64,000 nt of DNA. Origin: Kordiimonadales bacterium IMCC3096 (GTDB taxonomy: Bacteria > Pseudomonadota > Alphaproteobacteria > Minwuiales > Minwuiaceae). Below the pieces are notes generated by a model. It saw only the letters and a list, made by a program, of their open reading frames with translations, did not search any database and had not been told where the DNA came from. Position 1 is the stretch's first letter. Every line of letters begins with the position of its first letter. The stretch spans positions 3,754,115 to 3,818,114 of the forward strand of contig CP018227.1 in NCBI GenBank assembly GCA_016865035.1. Direction: 5' to 3'. The position numbers were made by a program, and so were the translations under genes. Positions 50,784 to 59,685 of the stretch are shown here, piece by piece.

Positions 50784-51562
50784 GCGACAGGGGCTACACC
50801 GCCGACGAGATGATGACCGTCGCAGCATCCCGGGCATTGCAGAATGGTCAGGTCTGCTTCGTCGGTATCGGCCAGCCCAGCGCGGCCGCCAATCTGGCGC
50901 GCCAGACCCATGCGCCGGACGTTGTGCTGATCTATGAATCCGGCACGCTGGAGACGCGGCCCGACGTGCTGCCGCTCTCCATTGGCGACGGTGAACTGGC
51001 GGAGACGGCGCTGACCAATGTCTCGGTGCCGGAGATGTTCCGCTACTGGCTGCAGGGCGGACGCATCGATGTCGGATTCCTGGGGGCGGCGCAGGTGGAC
51101 CGCTTCGGCAACATCAACACCACGGTCATCGGCGGCACCTATCTGAAGCCGAAGACCCGCCTGCCGGGGGCGGGTGGCGCGCCGGAGATCGCGACCAGCG
51201 CGCGGGAGACCTTCATCCTGCTGCGCCAGTCACCGCGTGCCTTCGTGGAGAAGCTGGATTTCATCACCTCGCTCGGTCACGGCAACGGGGGCAACAGCCG
51301 GGCGGAGGCCGGGGCCAGGACCCTGGGGCCGACGCGCCTGATCAGCGATCTCTGCCAGATGGCACCGGATCCCGAGACCAGGGAACTGATCGTCACCACC
51401 ATCCATCCGGGCGTGACACGCGATCAGATCACGGCCGCGACCGGCTGGGATATCCGCTTTGCCGACAGTGTCACGGAGACACCGGTGCCGGAGCCGACCG
51501 AACTGGCCGTGCTGCGGGAGATCCATGCCCGCACTGCCCGCGCCCACGCGGGCCAGGCCTGA
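50780..51562 (+). CDS. CoA-transferase subunit B
   Basis: The beta subunit of the same CoA-transferase, 260 residues. CFVGIGQPSAAANLARQTHAPDVVLIYESGTLETRP is the family start, where the ESG glutamate is the predicted catalytic residue that forms the acyl-CoA intermediate. GFLGAAQVDRFGNINTTVIGGTYLKPKTRLPGAGGAPEIATSA follows. The gene overlaps subunit A by four bases, so the two subunits are made in equal amounts. The CsaA-like gene begins 28 bases later. Confidence 0.92.
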   Translation: MSDRGYTADEMMTVAASRALQNGQVCFVGIGQPSAAANLARQTHAPDVVLIYESGTLETRPDVLPLSIGDGELAETALTNVSVPEMFRYWLQGGRIDVGFLGAAQVDRFGNINTTVIGGTYLKPKTRLPGAGGAPEIATSARETFILLRQSPRAFVEKLDFITSLGHGNGGNSRAEAGARTLGPTRLISDLCQMAPDPETRELIVTTIHPGVTRDQITAATGWDIRFADSVTETPVPEPTELAVLREIHARTARAHAGQA

Positions 51563-51590
51563 TACCGCGCGATACAGGGAAGCCGAGAGC

Positions 51591-51926
51591 ATGACCGACC
51601 TGACCTATGACGAATTCCAGCGTGTCGACATTCGTGTCGGAACCATCATCGACGTGCAGGCGTTCCCCGAGGCGCGACGCCCGGCCTGGAAACTCTGGAT
51701 CGACTTTGGTGAGGAGATCGGGACCCGCAAGACCTCGGCCCAGATCACCAATTACACGCGGGAGGAACTGATGGGCCGGCAGGTTGCGGGGGTGGTCAAT
51801 TTCCCGCCGAAGCAGATCGGCAAGTTCATGAGCGAATGTCTGACGCTCGGGTTTCCCGACGCTGACGGCAACGTCATCCTGATCGGCCCAGAGCGGCAGA
51901 TTCCGAACGGCGGACGGATGTACTGA
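51591..51926 (+). CDS. csaA: CsaA-like tRNA-binding domain protein
   Basis: This 111-residue protein consists of a single OB-fold (EMAP II/tRNA-binding) domain: FQRVDIRVGTIIDVQAFPEARRPAWKLWIDFGEEIGTRKTSAQITNYTREELMGRQVAGVVNFPPKQIGKFMSECLTLGF. It matches CsaA, a dimeric homologue of the C-terminal domain of methionyl-tRNA synthetase with chaperone-like or RNA-binding activity. The start is ATG 51591 with AGGGAAGCC upstream; the upstream frame is open to 51459 but has no support. It sits 28 bases after the CoA-transferase genes and is convergent with the dioxygenase-like gene. Confidence 0.94.
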   Translation: MTDLTYDEFQRVDIRVGTIIDVQAFPEARRPAWKLWIDFGEEIGTRKTSAQITNYTREELMGRQVAGVVNFPPKQIGKFMSECLTLGFPDADGNVILIGPERQIPNGGRMY

Positions 51927-51944
51927 GGCGGCAGCGCCGCAGCA

Positions 51945-52322
51945 TCAGGCCCGCCCGGGTCGTCCGGCAAAGCCGCGCAGGAATGCAATGTCCAGCGGCA
52001 GGCGTTCGCCCAGCCAGAGCGGGTGAATGTCGTGGTCGGCCAGATCATCGCCGGTTTCCGGATGTACCAGGATGGTCAGGCCCCGCCGGTTGAGCATCAG
52101 CCAGGGCACCATCGTCGGGAAGACATCAGTGGCAAATGCCATCTGGTACATGGGCAGCGGATGTGGTCCGACCGGCTGATCGCGCCAGCGGCCCGGCACG
52201 ACCTCGAAAGTGGTCATGATCTGACGGCGCAGTACGGCCGCCTCCGCGCGCTCCGCATCGTTCCGGTAGTAGATGTGGGCGTGATAGCCGTGGATGGTGC
52301 TGGGGTTCTGCGGTTCGGTCAT
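51945..52322 (-). CDS. DOPA 4,5-dioxygenase family protein
   Basis: This 125-residue protein of the DOPA 4,5-dioxygenase (DUF1907-like) family has IHGYHAHIYYRNDAERAEAAVLRRQI with two candidate metal-binding histidines, VGPHPLPMYQMAF with a third, and TILVHPETGDDLADHDIHPLWLGERLPLD. The family's plant and fungal members open the DOPA ring; bacterial members are poorly characterised. The start ATG 52322 has AGGAGG 5 bases upstream, so this start is firm. It is the terminal gene downstream of the ABC ATPase genes with a gap of about 98 bases. Confidence 0.88.
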   Translation of the reverse strand: MTEPQNPSTIHGYHAHIYYRNDAERAEAAVLRRQIMTTFEVVPGRWRDQPVGPHPLPMYQMAFATDVFPTMVPWLMLNRRGLTILVHPETGDDLADHDIHPLWLGERLPLDIAFLRGFAGRPGRA

Positions 52323-52420
52323 CGGGTCCTCCTGCCTGTTCCGCCCATATGACGTTCCGTTTCGGCGAGGCAATGGCAGGATGCTTCACAAGACTGTTTC
52401 CGATCGGGAAAGGCCGCCCG

Positions 52421-53383
52421 TCAGGCACCGATCAGCGGATGGTGGCAGGCGATCGCGCGCCCGTCCGGCAGCTCACGCATCGCCGGCACCTCCGCCGCGC
52501 AGCGTTCGCTGGCAACGGGGCAGCGGGTGCGGAAGCGGCAGCCGCTGGGTGGTGAGATGGGGGAGGGCAGGTCGCCCTGGATCATCTCGATCGGCTTTGG
52601 CGTCACGGTGGGATCGGGCACCGGAATGGCGCTGAGCAGGGCGCGGGTATAGGGATGCGCCGGACTGTCGAAAAGCATCTCCGAACTGCCGACCTCGCAG
52701 AAGCGGCCCAGGTACATCACCGCCACCCGGTCCGCCACATTGCGGACCACGGCGAGGTCATGACTGATGAACAGCATGGTCAGGTCATAGCGCTGCTTCA
52801 TGTCCTCCAGCAGGTTCAGGATCTGAGCCTGGATGGAAACATCGAGTGCCGAGACCGGTTCATCACAGATCAGCAGGTCCGGTTCCAGGATCAGCGCCCG
52901 CGCAATGGAGATGCGCTGGCACTGGCCGCCGGAGAACTCGTGCGGTCGCTTGTCCATGGCCACCGCCGGGTCGAGTCCGACAGTCTCCAGCAGTTCCTCG
53001 ACCGCCTGCCTGCGTTTCTCTGCATCCAGCAGCCCCGCGATCTTCAGCGGCTTCTCGATGATCTCGCTGATGCGCTTGCGCGGGTTGAGGGAGGCAATCG
53101 GGTTCTGGAAGATCATCTGGAACCGGCGTCTCATCCGCCGCAGGTCCCGCTTTCCGGCGGCAACCAGATCGTCACCGTCCAGCACGATCTGGCCGCTGGT
53201 CGGGCGTGGCAACTGCATCACCGCCCGCGCCGTCGTCGACTTGCCGCAGCCGGATTCGCCAACCAGCGCCAGCGTTTCCCCGCGCCGCAGTTCGAAGGTC
53301 ACACCACTGACGGCCTGCACCAGGCCCTTGCGCGTCGGAAACTCGACGACCAGGTCACGGACATCCAGCAGCACGTCGCTCAT
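52421..53383 (-). CDS. dppF: Dipeptide/oligopeptide ABC transporter ATPase, OppF/DppF type
   Basis: This 320-residue ATPase of a peptide/nickel-type ABC importer has Walker A GESGCGKST, signature FSGGQCQRISIARALILEPDLLICDEPVSALDVS with the Walker B, and the C-terminal oligopeptide extension with CRFRTRCPVASERC, which may hold an Fe-S cluster. Together with the partner ATPase it energises uptake through the two permeases. Its ATG overlaps the dppD stop (ATGA). The five importer genes run in the order binding protein, permease B, permease C, ATPase D, ATPase F on the minus strand. Confidence 0.95.
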   Translation of the reverse strand: MSDVLLDVRDLVVEFPTRKGLVQAVSGVTFELRRGETLALVGESGCGKSTTARAVMQLPRPTSGQIVLDGDDLVAAGKRDLRRMRRRFQMIFQNPIASLNPRKRISEIIEKPLKIAGLLDAEKRRQAVEELLETVGLDPAVAMDKRPHEFSGGQCQRISIARALILEPDLLICDEPVSALDVSIQAQILNLLEDMKQRYDLTMLFISHDLAVVRNVADRVAVMYLGRFCEVGSSEMLFDSPAHPYTRALLSAIPVPDPTVTPKPIEMIQGDLPSPISPPSGCRFRTRCPVASERCAAEVPAMRELPDGRAIACHHPLIGA

Positions 53384-54387
53384 GCCACCTCCTCCGTCAC
53401 CTGCTCGGGATCGCGCGGATGCCAGCAGGCGAAGCTGTGTGCCGGGTCGGCCTCGTCAGCCTGCATCGGGGGCATCGCGGCTTCGCACTGCGCATCGGCG
53501 AAGGCACAGCGGGGGGCGAAGCGGCACCCCGGTGGCGGTGTGATGAGGTTCGGTGGACGGCCACCGATCGACTTCAGCCGCTCATGTGGCGGGCGATCGA
53601 GGCGCGGAATGGAATCCAGCAGGGCCTGCGTGTAGCGCATCCGGGTGCGGGCGAACAGGCTGCGGGTGCTGCCGGTCTCGACGATGCCACCGGCATACAT
53701 CACCGCCACCTTGTCGCAGCGCCCGGCAACGACGCCGAGATCATGGGTGATCAGGATCAGGGTCATGCCGCGGTCCCGCTGTTCGCGCTGCAGCAGGTCG
53801 AGGATCCCTGACTGGACGGTCACATCCAGCGCCGTCGTGGGTTCATCGGCGATCAGCAGCTTCGGCTCGCAGGCAAGCGCGATGGCGATGGCCACGCGCT
53901 GTCGCATCCCGCCGGAAAGCTGGTGCGGATACTGGTCGACGCGGACATCAGGCTGCGGGATACCGACTTCTGTCAGCAGCTCGATGGCGCGCTGGCGGCC
54001 CGTGGCCTTGCTGGTGCCGAAATGATGGCGCATCCCCTCATAGACCTGCTGGCCGATCTTCATCACCGGATTGAGGCTGGTCATGGGGTCCTGGAAGATC
54101 ATGCCGATGCCCGGTCCCGAGATGGCGCGACGGGCCTTGCGATCCATGGTCAGCAGGTTCTGGCCATCGAAGGTGATGGCACCGCCCTTCGGGATCTCTG
54201 CATAGGACGGCAGCAGACCCATGATGGTGCGTGCCAGCACGGACTTGCCGGACCCGGATTCACCGACCAGGCCAAGTGTCTGTCCGGCCTCCAGCGAGAC
54301 GGAAACCCCGTCAACGGCCCGCACGCGACCGGCAGGTGAATGGAAATGGGTGGAGACGTTGGTGAGTTCGAGCAGGGGTCTGGACAT
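53380..54387 (-). CDS. dppD: Dipeptide/oligopeptide ABC transporter ATPase, OppD/DppD type
   Basis: This 335-residue second ATPase of the importer has Walker [22 protein letters not shown] and [18 protein letters not shown]. The signature with Walker B is [36 protein letters not shown]. The C-terminal cysteine cluster is [21 protein letters not shown]. Its start is 2 bases before the end of the permease C gene, and its own 3' end overlaps dppF by four bases. The substrate could be a di- or oligopeptide, nickel or a sugar-like molecule. Confidence 0.95.
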   Translation of the reverse strand: MSRPLLELTNVSTHFHSPAGRVRAVDGVSVSLEAGQTLGLVGESGSGKSVLARTIMGLLPSYAEIPKGGAITFDGQNLLTMDRKARRAISGPGIGMIFQDPMTSLNPVMKIGQQVYEGMRHHFGTSKATGRQRAIELLTEVGIPQPDVRVDQYPHQLSGGMRQRVAIAIALACEPKLLIADEPTTALDVTVQSGILDLLQREQRDRGMTLILITHDLGVVAGRCDKVAVMYAGGIVETGSTRSLFARTRMRYTQALLDSIPRLDRPPHERLKSIGGRPPNLITPPPGCRFAPRCAFADAQCEAAMPPMQADEADPAHSFACWHPRDPEQVTEEVA

Positions 54388-54389
54388 GA

Positions 54390-55295
54390 TCAGATCGCCG
54401 CCTCCCGCACATCCGCGAAGCGGCTGCGCAGCGTGTCACCCACCAGGTTGAAGGACAGCACCGTCAGGAACATGACGATTGCCGGAAAGACGCTGATATG
54501 GGGGGATTCCTCCAGATGCTCCCGACCGCCCGCGATCATGCCGCCCCAGCTCGGGTGAGGGGCGGGCACCGACAGGCCGAGGAAGCTCAGCGCGCCCTCC
54601 ACCACGATGGCGCTGGCCACGGCGACCAGGCCGAACGCCAGCACCGGCAGCACGACATTGGGCAACAGTTCGCGCACGAGGATGTTGAAGTCGTTCGCGC
54701 CGATTGTGCGTGCCGCAAGGATGAACTCCGACGACTTGAAGCTGAGCGTCGCGGCCCGGCTGATGCGGGAGAAGATCGGAATGAACAGCAGTCCCAGACT
54801 GACGGTCACCACCAGCAGGCTGCCACCGAAGATGAGAGAGAACAGCAACAGCAGCACGAGACCGGGAACGGCCAGGAAGGTATCGATGGAGCCGACGATG
54901 AAACCGTCGATGCGCCCGCCGAAATAGCCTGCGATCATGCCGATGGGCAGGCCCAGCAGCATGCCGACCACCGGCGCGCAGAAGCCGACGACCAGCGACA
55001 CGCGGGCGCCGTAGACGACGCGCGCCAGCACATCGCGACCCAGGTGATCCGTGCCGAGCAGGTGCGCGTCGTTCGGTGGCGTCTGAAGATTGACGAAATC
55101 CAGTGAGTCCGGATCCTGGATGCCGATCCAGGGCGCGAAGATCGCCGTGAAACTGATCAGGAACAGCCAGGCGAGGGGCAGCCAGAAGGCAATGCCGAAC
55201 TGTCCGGACTTGCCAGTCGTAGGCCGCATGCGGCGGAACCGTGAAAGTGTCGGCCGTGCCGGATGAAGGGGACGGTTGGTTGTGGGATCAGCCAT
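54390..55295 (-). CDS. dppC: Peptide-type ABC transporter permease, DppC type
   Basis: This 301-residue inner-membrane permease starts with a cytoplasmic N-terminus and a hydrophobic segment FWLPLAWLFLISFTAIFAPWIG. The DppC signature LLGTDHLGRDVLARVVYGARVSLVVGF follows. The permease motif with EAA-like GANDFNILVRELLPNVVLPVLAFGLVAVASAIVVEGALSFLGLSVPAPHPSWG comes next. It ends in NLVGDTLRSRF. The start ATG 55295 overlaps the upstream permease by 8 bases. Residues further upstream in frame belong to dppB. Confidence 0.94.
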   Translation of the reverse strand: MADPTTNRPLHPARPTLSRFRRMRPTTGKSGQFGIAFWLPLAWLFLISFTAIFAPWIGIQDPDSLDFVNLQTPPNDAHLLGTDHLGRDVLARVVYGARVSLVVGFCAPVVGMLLGLPIGMIAGYFGGRIDGFIVGSIDTFLAVPGLVLLLLFSLIFGGSLLVVTVSLGLLFIPIFSRISRAATLSFKSSEFILAARTIGANDFNILVRELLPNVVLPVLAFGLVAVASAIVVEGALSFLGLSVPAPHPSWGGMIAGGREHLEESPHISVFPAIVMFLTVLSFNLVGDTLRSRFADVREAAI

Positions 55296-56241
55296 CGGCG
55301 CGCTCCGTCCGGATACGGGGGTCCAGCACGGCATAGAGCAGGTCAACGATGAAGTTCACCAGCACGTAGGCAAAGGCGATGAAGACCACGACGCCCTGGA
55401 CCACGATGAAGTCACGGGCATAGATCGCGTTGATCAGCAGGCGACCGACACCGGGCAGGGCAAAGATGGATTCGATGATGATCGAGCCGCCGACCAGATT
55501 GCCGATCTGCAGGCCCAGGACCGTGATCATCGAGAAGGAAGCCGGCTTCAGTGCGTGGCGCAGGATGACGTGGCAGACCGGCAGTCCCTTGGCCCGCGCG
55601 AGCGAGATGTAGTCCTGTTGCAGCACGCCGATCATGTCGGCCCGCAATACCCGCATCAGCACCACCCATTCGGCCATGGCGATGGCCAGCGCCGGAAGGA
55701 TGAAAGCCCGCAGGTTCGCCCAGAGACCTGCCGACAGCGGCTCGTATTCGGATGTGGGCAGCCAGCCGAGATTGAGGGATACGACCAGGATCAGCAGGAT
55801 TGCCGCCATGAATGACGGAACGGACAAGGACATGAAGCCCGCCGTCGCAATGGTCCGGTCGACCGTGCGTCCGGCGCGATAGGCGGCAAGTATGCCGAAC
55901 GGAACAGCCAGGATCAGCGCGAAGACCTGCGCCACCAGCATGAGTTCGAGAGAGACCGGAAAGCGGGACAGGATGGCGTCCACCACCGGTTCGTCCGTGC
56001 GGAAGGAGCGACCCCAGTCACCCTGAACGAAGTCCCCCAGCCATTCCGCGTATCGGACCATGACCGGCCGGTCGAGGCCCAGGTCGGCACGAATGGCCTG
56101 TACCTCCTCCTCCGATGCGTCCTGCCCGGCAATGTCATAGGCGACATCACCCGGCAGGACGTTGACCAGCAGGAAGGTGAAAAGGGTGACGGCGAAGATC
56201 ACGACGACCAGTCGCCGTACCCGTTTCAGCAGGTAACGCAT
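55288..56241 (-). CDS. dppB: Peptide-type ABC transporter permease, DppB type
   Basis: This 317-residue inner-membrane permease has an N-terminal hydrophobic segment MRYLLKRVRRLVVVIFAVTLFTFLLVNVLPGD, the typical start of DppB/OppB proteins. The central conserved region is VLRADMIGVLQQDYISLARAKGLPVCHVILRHALKPASFSMITVLGLQIGNLVGGSIIIESIFALPGVGRLLINAIYARDFIVVQGVVVF. A final segment precedes LDPRIRTERADG. The binding-protein gene ends 41 bases upstream. Confidence 0.95.
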   Translation of the reverse strand: MRYLLKRVRRLVVVIFAVTLFTFLLVNVLPGDVAYDIAGQDASEEEVQAIRADLGLDRPVMVRYAEWLGDFVQGDWGRSFRTDEPVVDAILSRFPVSLELMLVAQVFALILAVPFGILAAYRAGRTVDRTIATAGFMSLSVPSFMAAILLILVVSLNLGWLPTSEYEPLSAGLWANLRAFILPALAIAMAEWVVLMRVLRADMIGVLQQDYISLARAKGLPVCHVILRHALKPASFSMITVLGLQIGNLVGGSIIIESIFALPGVGRLLINAIYARDFIVVQGVVVFIAFAYVLVNFIVDLLYAVLDPRIRTERADG

Positions 56242-56282
56242 GTCTGCAGTCTCAGCAGTTGTTCAGATGAATGATCTGCTGA

Positions 56283-57833
56283 TCACTTGTCCTTCCATGC
56301 GCCGGAGACCCTGACCACACCCAGACCATCGATGCCGATGTTGTGGGTGTTGGTGCCATGGAAGGCGTAGTAGCGGTTGCCACCACGGTACTGCATGTTG
56401 CCCTGGTCATTGACCATGCGCATCAGATCGCAATGGAACTTCTCGCGCACAGCCGGATCAGCCGCCGTCCGCATGGCGAGCGCAACCTTGTCCATTTCCG
56501 GCAACATCAGGCGGGTGAGGTTGTAGGAGCTCTTGGAGAAGGACAGGGCGAAGGTCTGCGGACCCACATCGTCCGCATCGGCAATCCGCCAGCCGGAGAT
56601 CATGTAGTCGTTGGTGAAGACCTTCTTCACCAGCGTGTTCTGATCGACCGGGACGAGTTCCAGTTCGATGCCGACCTGCTTCAGCAGCTGCTGATAGATC
56701 TCGCCAAACTCACGGCCGCGCGGGGTCGTGGTGTGGATCATGCTGATCTTCACCGGCTTGCCATAGTCAGCCAGCAGGGCCTTGGCCTTTGCCGGATCGT
56801 AATGGCGATATCCGGCATCACACTTGGATTCGGTACCCAGCGGGTGTTCCGCGAACGGACGGGTATCCTTCCAGGTGACCTTCAGGAGCGCAGTCTGGTT
56901 CCAGGCGTGGGAAATGGCCTGGCGCACGCGGGCGTCATCCAGCGGCGGCTTGGACGCATTGATGAAGGTGACCGCGGCACCCTTGCCGTCACGAACGACA
57001 GTGGTGAGATTCGGGTCTTTCTGCGCCTCCACGATGGAACTGCCGCGGTCGGTCCAGATCAGGTCGATCTCGCCGGAACGCAGGCTGGCAAAGCGGGCCT
57101 GGGTATCGGGCAGGATACGGAAGACGATCTCGTCGAGATGCACCGCGTCCTTGTTCCAGTAGTTCGGGTTCCGCTTGATGGTGATGCGGTCACCACCGGC
57201 CCAGCTGTCGAACATGAACGGGCCGGTACCGATCGGCTCCCGGTTTTGCTTGTCGGCGGCGACATTGGCACTCGACGGGATCAGCCCGATCATGCTCGGC
57301 GCCGCAAGGTTGCCCAGCAGCGGCAGCCAGGGGTGTGCCAGGTTGAACTTGACGGTGTGGTCGTCGATGGCCTCGACACCGGTTATCGCCGTGATGAACG
57401 ACCGGCTGCGCGACTTGTTCGCCGGATCGAGGATGCGGTTGAAATGGTCCGCGACATCCTTGGCGGTGAAGTCGGAGCCGTCATGGAACTTCACGCCCTT
57501 GCGCAGGGTAACGGTCCAGCTCTTGTTGTCCTCGGACGCTTCCCAGGCGGTTGCCAGATTGGGTTCGAATTCCTTGGTCTTCTCGTTGTACTTCAGCAGC
57601 GTGTCGTGGACTGCCAGAGAGACCGTTCCGGCGCTGACGCCAAGCACACCGCCCTTGACCGCGTCAAAGCCGCGCGAGTCGGTCTCGACGCCGACGATCA
57701 GGGTGCCGCCCTTCACCGCGCCGCTGTGTGATGCTGCGTGAACATTGTTGACGGCGAGCGTCGCTGCCAGCGCGATTGCGGCAGTGGCAGTCAGCACACG
57801 TCGCGAACGCTGCCCCAAACTAAGTTTGAACAC
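56283..57833 (-). CDS. dppA: Peptide-type ABC transporter substrate-binding protein (SBP_bac_5 family)
   Basis: This 516-residue periplasmic binding protein of family 5 (DppA/OppA/NikA) is exported by its N-terminal segment (RRVLTATAAIALAATLAVNNVHA). Family landmarks include VGVETDSRGFDAVKGG, FEPNLATAWEASEDNKSWTVTLRKGVKFHDGSDFTAKDVADHFNRIL, NPNYWNKDAVHLDEIVFRILPDTQARFASLRSGEIDL, and INASKPPLDDARVRQAISHAWNQTALL. The ligand is unknown; the gene symbol marks the family only. The start is GTG 57833 behind GGAGG. It is the first gene of a five-gene importer operon; an intergenic gap of 160 bases separates it from the enoyl-CoA hydratase gene upstream. Confidence 0.94.
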   Translation of the reverse strand: MFKLSLGQRSRRVLTATAAIALAATLAVNNVHAASHSGAVKGGTLIVGVETDSRGFDAVKGGVLGVSAGTVSLAVHDTLLKYNEKTKEFEPNLATAWEASEDNKSWTVTLRKGVKFHDGSDFTAKDVADHFNRILDPANKSRSRSFITAITGVEAIDDHTVKFNLAHPWLPLLGNLAAPSMIGLIPSSANVAADKQNREPIGTGPFMFDSWAGGDRITIKRNPNYWNKDAVHLDEIVFRILPDTQARFASLRSGEIDLIWTDRGSSIVEAQKDPNLTTVVRDGKGAAVTFINASKPPLDDARVRQAISHAWNQTALLKVTWKDTRPFAEHPLGTESKCDAGYRHYDPAKAKALLADYGKPVKISMIHTTTPRGREFGEIYQQLLKQVGIELELVPVDQNTLVKKVFTNDYMISGWRIADADDVGPQTFALSFSKSSYNLTRLMLPEMDKVALAMRTAADPAVREKFHCDLMRMVNDQGNMQYRGGNRYYAFHGTNTHNIGIDGLGVVRVSGAWKDK

Positions 57834-57993
57834 CTCTTGTATCCTCCCATATGGCTGCCCCTGTCAGGCAGCAAACAATGACTGGTTTTCCAGTTCTCTT
57901 GCCAGAGTGCAAAATGCCCGGGGACTTGTCCAGCGAGCAAAGACCGTTCGGGTTACCGAATTGTTCGTTTGCGAGAGTCCTCTTTCCCCCGGC

Positions 57994-58779
57994 CTATTTG
58001 CCGGTCCAGCGCGGCTTGCGCTTCTCCGTGAAGGCGGTCAGACCCTCCATCGCATCCTCGGTGCCCAGCAGGGCGCACATCATCTCAACCTGGTTGGCGA
58101 CATCGCGGCGGTAGTCGAGGTCGTTGGCCCGGCTGAAGGCGCGGCGACCGACGGCCATGATGGCGGGCGACTTGGCGGCGAACTTGCGCCCGATCTCCAT
58201 GGCCTTCGGAAGCACATCGGCGACCGGAACGACATGGTTGATCACGCCGATCTCCCGCAGGCTCTCGGGCGGCAGCATGTCCCCGGTGAAGAGATATTCG
58301 AAGGCCCGGTGGCGGCCCGCGATTCGGGGCAGGTGGGCAAAGTGGATGGCGGGCAGCACCCCGACATTGATCTCCGGATAGCCCAGCCGGGCATCATCGG
58401 CGGCAATCAGCACGTCGCTGGTGATGGAGAGTGTCATCCCCGCGCCAAGGGCGGTGCCATTGATCGCGGTGATCGTCGGCTTGGTCAGACGGTGCTGGAT
58501 GTCCAGGGTTTCGAGATAGAATGTCTCCAGAAAGCGCCGGAAGGCCGCAACACCGCCGCGCTGCACCATCTTCAGGTCCATCCCGGCACAGAAATAGCCA
58601 TCGACGGCGCTGGTCAGCACGATGGCGCCGACATCCGGGTCGGCATCGGCGCGCTTCAGACCGGCATGGATCGCCCCGATCTGTTCCATGTCCACGGCAT
58701 TGACCGGCGGATGCTGCATCGTCAGCACCGCCACCCGGTCGGTGACCGCATAGGTCACCCGTTCGATCTCGTCCGTCAT
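57994..58779 (-). CDS. Enoyl-CoA hydratase/isomerase family protein
   Basis: This 261-residue crotonase-fold protein has the oxyanion-hole region VLTSAVDGYFCAGMDLKMVQRGG and the catalytic-loop region KPTITAINGTALGAGMTLSITSDVLIAADDARLGYPEINVGVLPAIHF. The glutamate of YPEINVG occupies the position of a catalytic residue of hydratases, so hydratase activity is plausible. The C-terminal FTEKRKPRWTGK is usual. The substrate is unknown. It stands between the importer operon and serB on the same strand, 18 bases downstream of the serB stop, so it may be co-transcribed with serB. Confidence 0.92.
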   Translation of the reverse strand: MTDEIERVTYAVTDRVAVLTMQHPPVNAVDMEQIGAIHAGLKRADADPDVGAIVLTSAVDGYFCAGMDLKMVQRGGVAAFRRFLETFYLETLDIQHRLTKPTITAINGTALGAGMTLSITSDVLIAADDARLGYPEINVGVLPAIHFAHLPRIAGRHRAFEYLFTGDMLPPESLREIGVINHVVPVADVLPKAMEIGRKFAAKSPAIMAVGRRAFSRANDLDYRRDVANQVEMMCALLGTEDAMEGLTAFTEKRKPRWTGK

Positions 58780-58797
58780 TGACCGTGTCTCCCCCAG

Positions 58798-59685
58798 TCA
58801 GGTCGCCCATTCGCTGAATGGAATCCCCTGATAATAGAGCAGCACCGTCAGGTCGCCATGCAGTACGCGCGCGCCCGCTGCCGCCGCCGTCATCGGCTTT
58901 GCATGAAAGGCGACACCAAGACCGGAGGCCTGGATCATGGCCAGGTCATTGGCCCCGTCGCCCACCGCCAGCGCGTCCTCGTTGGTGATCCCGAGTTCCG
59001 TCGTGATGCGGTTGAGCTGGTCCAGCTTGGCCTGTCGGCCCAGGATCGGGCGACCGACATCGCCGGTCAGGTGGCCGTCCTGAAACAGCAGCGTGTTGGC
59101 GTGATGTTCGTCGAACCCGGCCAGGTGCGCCACCCGTTCGGTGAAGAACGTGAAGCCCCCCGACACCAGTGCCGCATGGCCCCCCCCGGCCCGCATCGTC
59201 CGTGTCAGGACAGCGGCCCCGTCTGTCAGTCGGACGCGGTCGTCGAAGGCCTGCTGCAGCACTGACTCCGGCAGACCCTTCATCAGTCCGACACGTTCCA
59301 GCAGCGCGTCCTCGAAATCGATCTCGCCGCGCATGGCGCGTTCGGTAATGCCGGAAACCGCGTCCCGCACACCTGCGAAGTCGGCCAGTTCGTCAATGCA
59401 CTCGACGGTGATGATGGTGGAGTCCATGTCGGCGATCAGCAGGCGCTTGCGCCGGTTCCCGGTGCCGGTGAGAGCCAGATCGACCGCTGCCCCGTCAAGG
59501 GCATCAATGGCCCGCTGCTCCAGCTCCGATGCATCGGCGGGCCGTACCTCGACGGGGAACTCGACGGCGTCCGGCCCCAGTTCGTGAACCGGGGCGGATG
59601 CGTCCGTTGCGGCGCGGACGGCGGCGACCTGTGCCGCTGTCAGTGGTTGACGCGCATTGCCCACCAGCGTCAGAACCATTTCCAT
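58798..59685 (-). CDS. serB: Phosphoserine phosphatase SerB
   Basis: SerB hydrolyses phosphoserine to serine, the last step of serine synthesis. The 295-residue HAD-family protein has the catalytic motif IADMDSTIITVECIDELADF (nucleophile Asp), VSGGFTFFTERVA (motif II), and GRQAKLDQLNRI...ALAVGDGANDLAMIQASGLGVAFHAKP (motifs III and IV). The N-terminal about 85 residues form a small ACT-like regulatory extension. The start ATG 59685 has GGAGGGG 8 bases upstream and shares the bases CATG with the divergent miaA start; ATG 59679 is a weaker choice. Confidence 0.96.
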   Translation of the reverse strand: MEMVLTLVGNARQPLTAAQVAAVRAATDASAPVHELGPDAVEFPVEVRPADASELEQRAIDALDGAAVDLALTGTGNRRKRLLIADMDSTIITVECIDELADFAGVRDAVSGITERAMRGEIDFEDALLERVGLMKGLPESVLQQAFDDRVRLTDGAAVLTRTMRAGGGHAALVSGGFTFFTERVAHLAGFDEHHANTLLFQDGHLTGDVGRPILGRQAKLDQLNRITTELGITNEDALAVGDGANDLAMIQASGLGVAFHAKPMTAAAAGARVLHGDLTVLLYYQGIPFSEWAT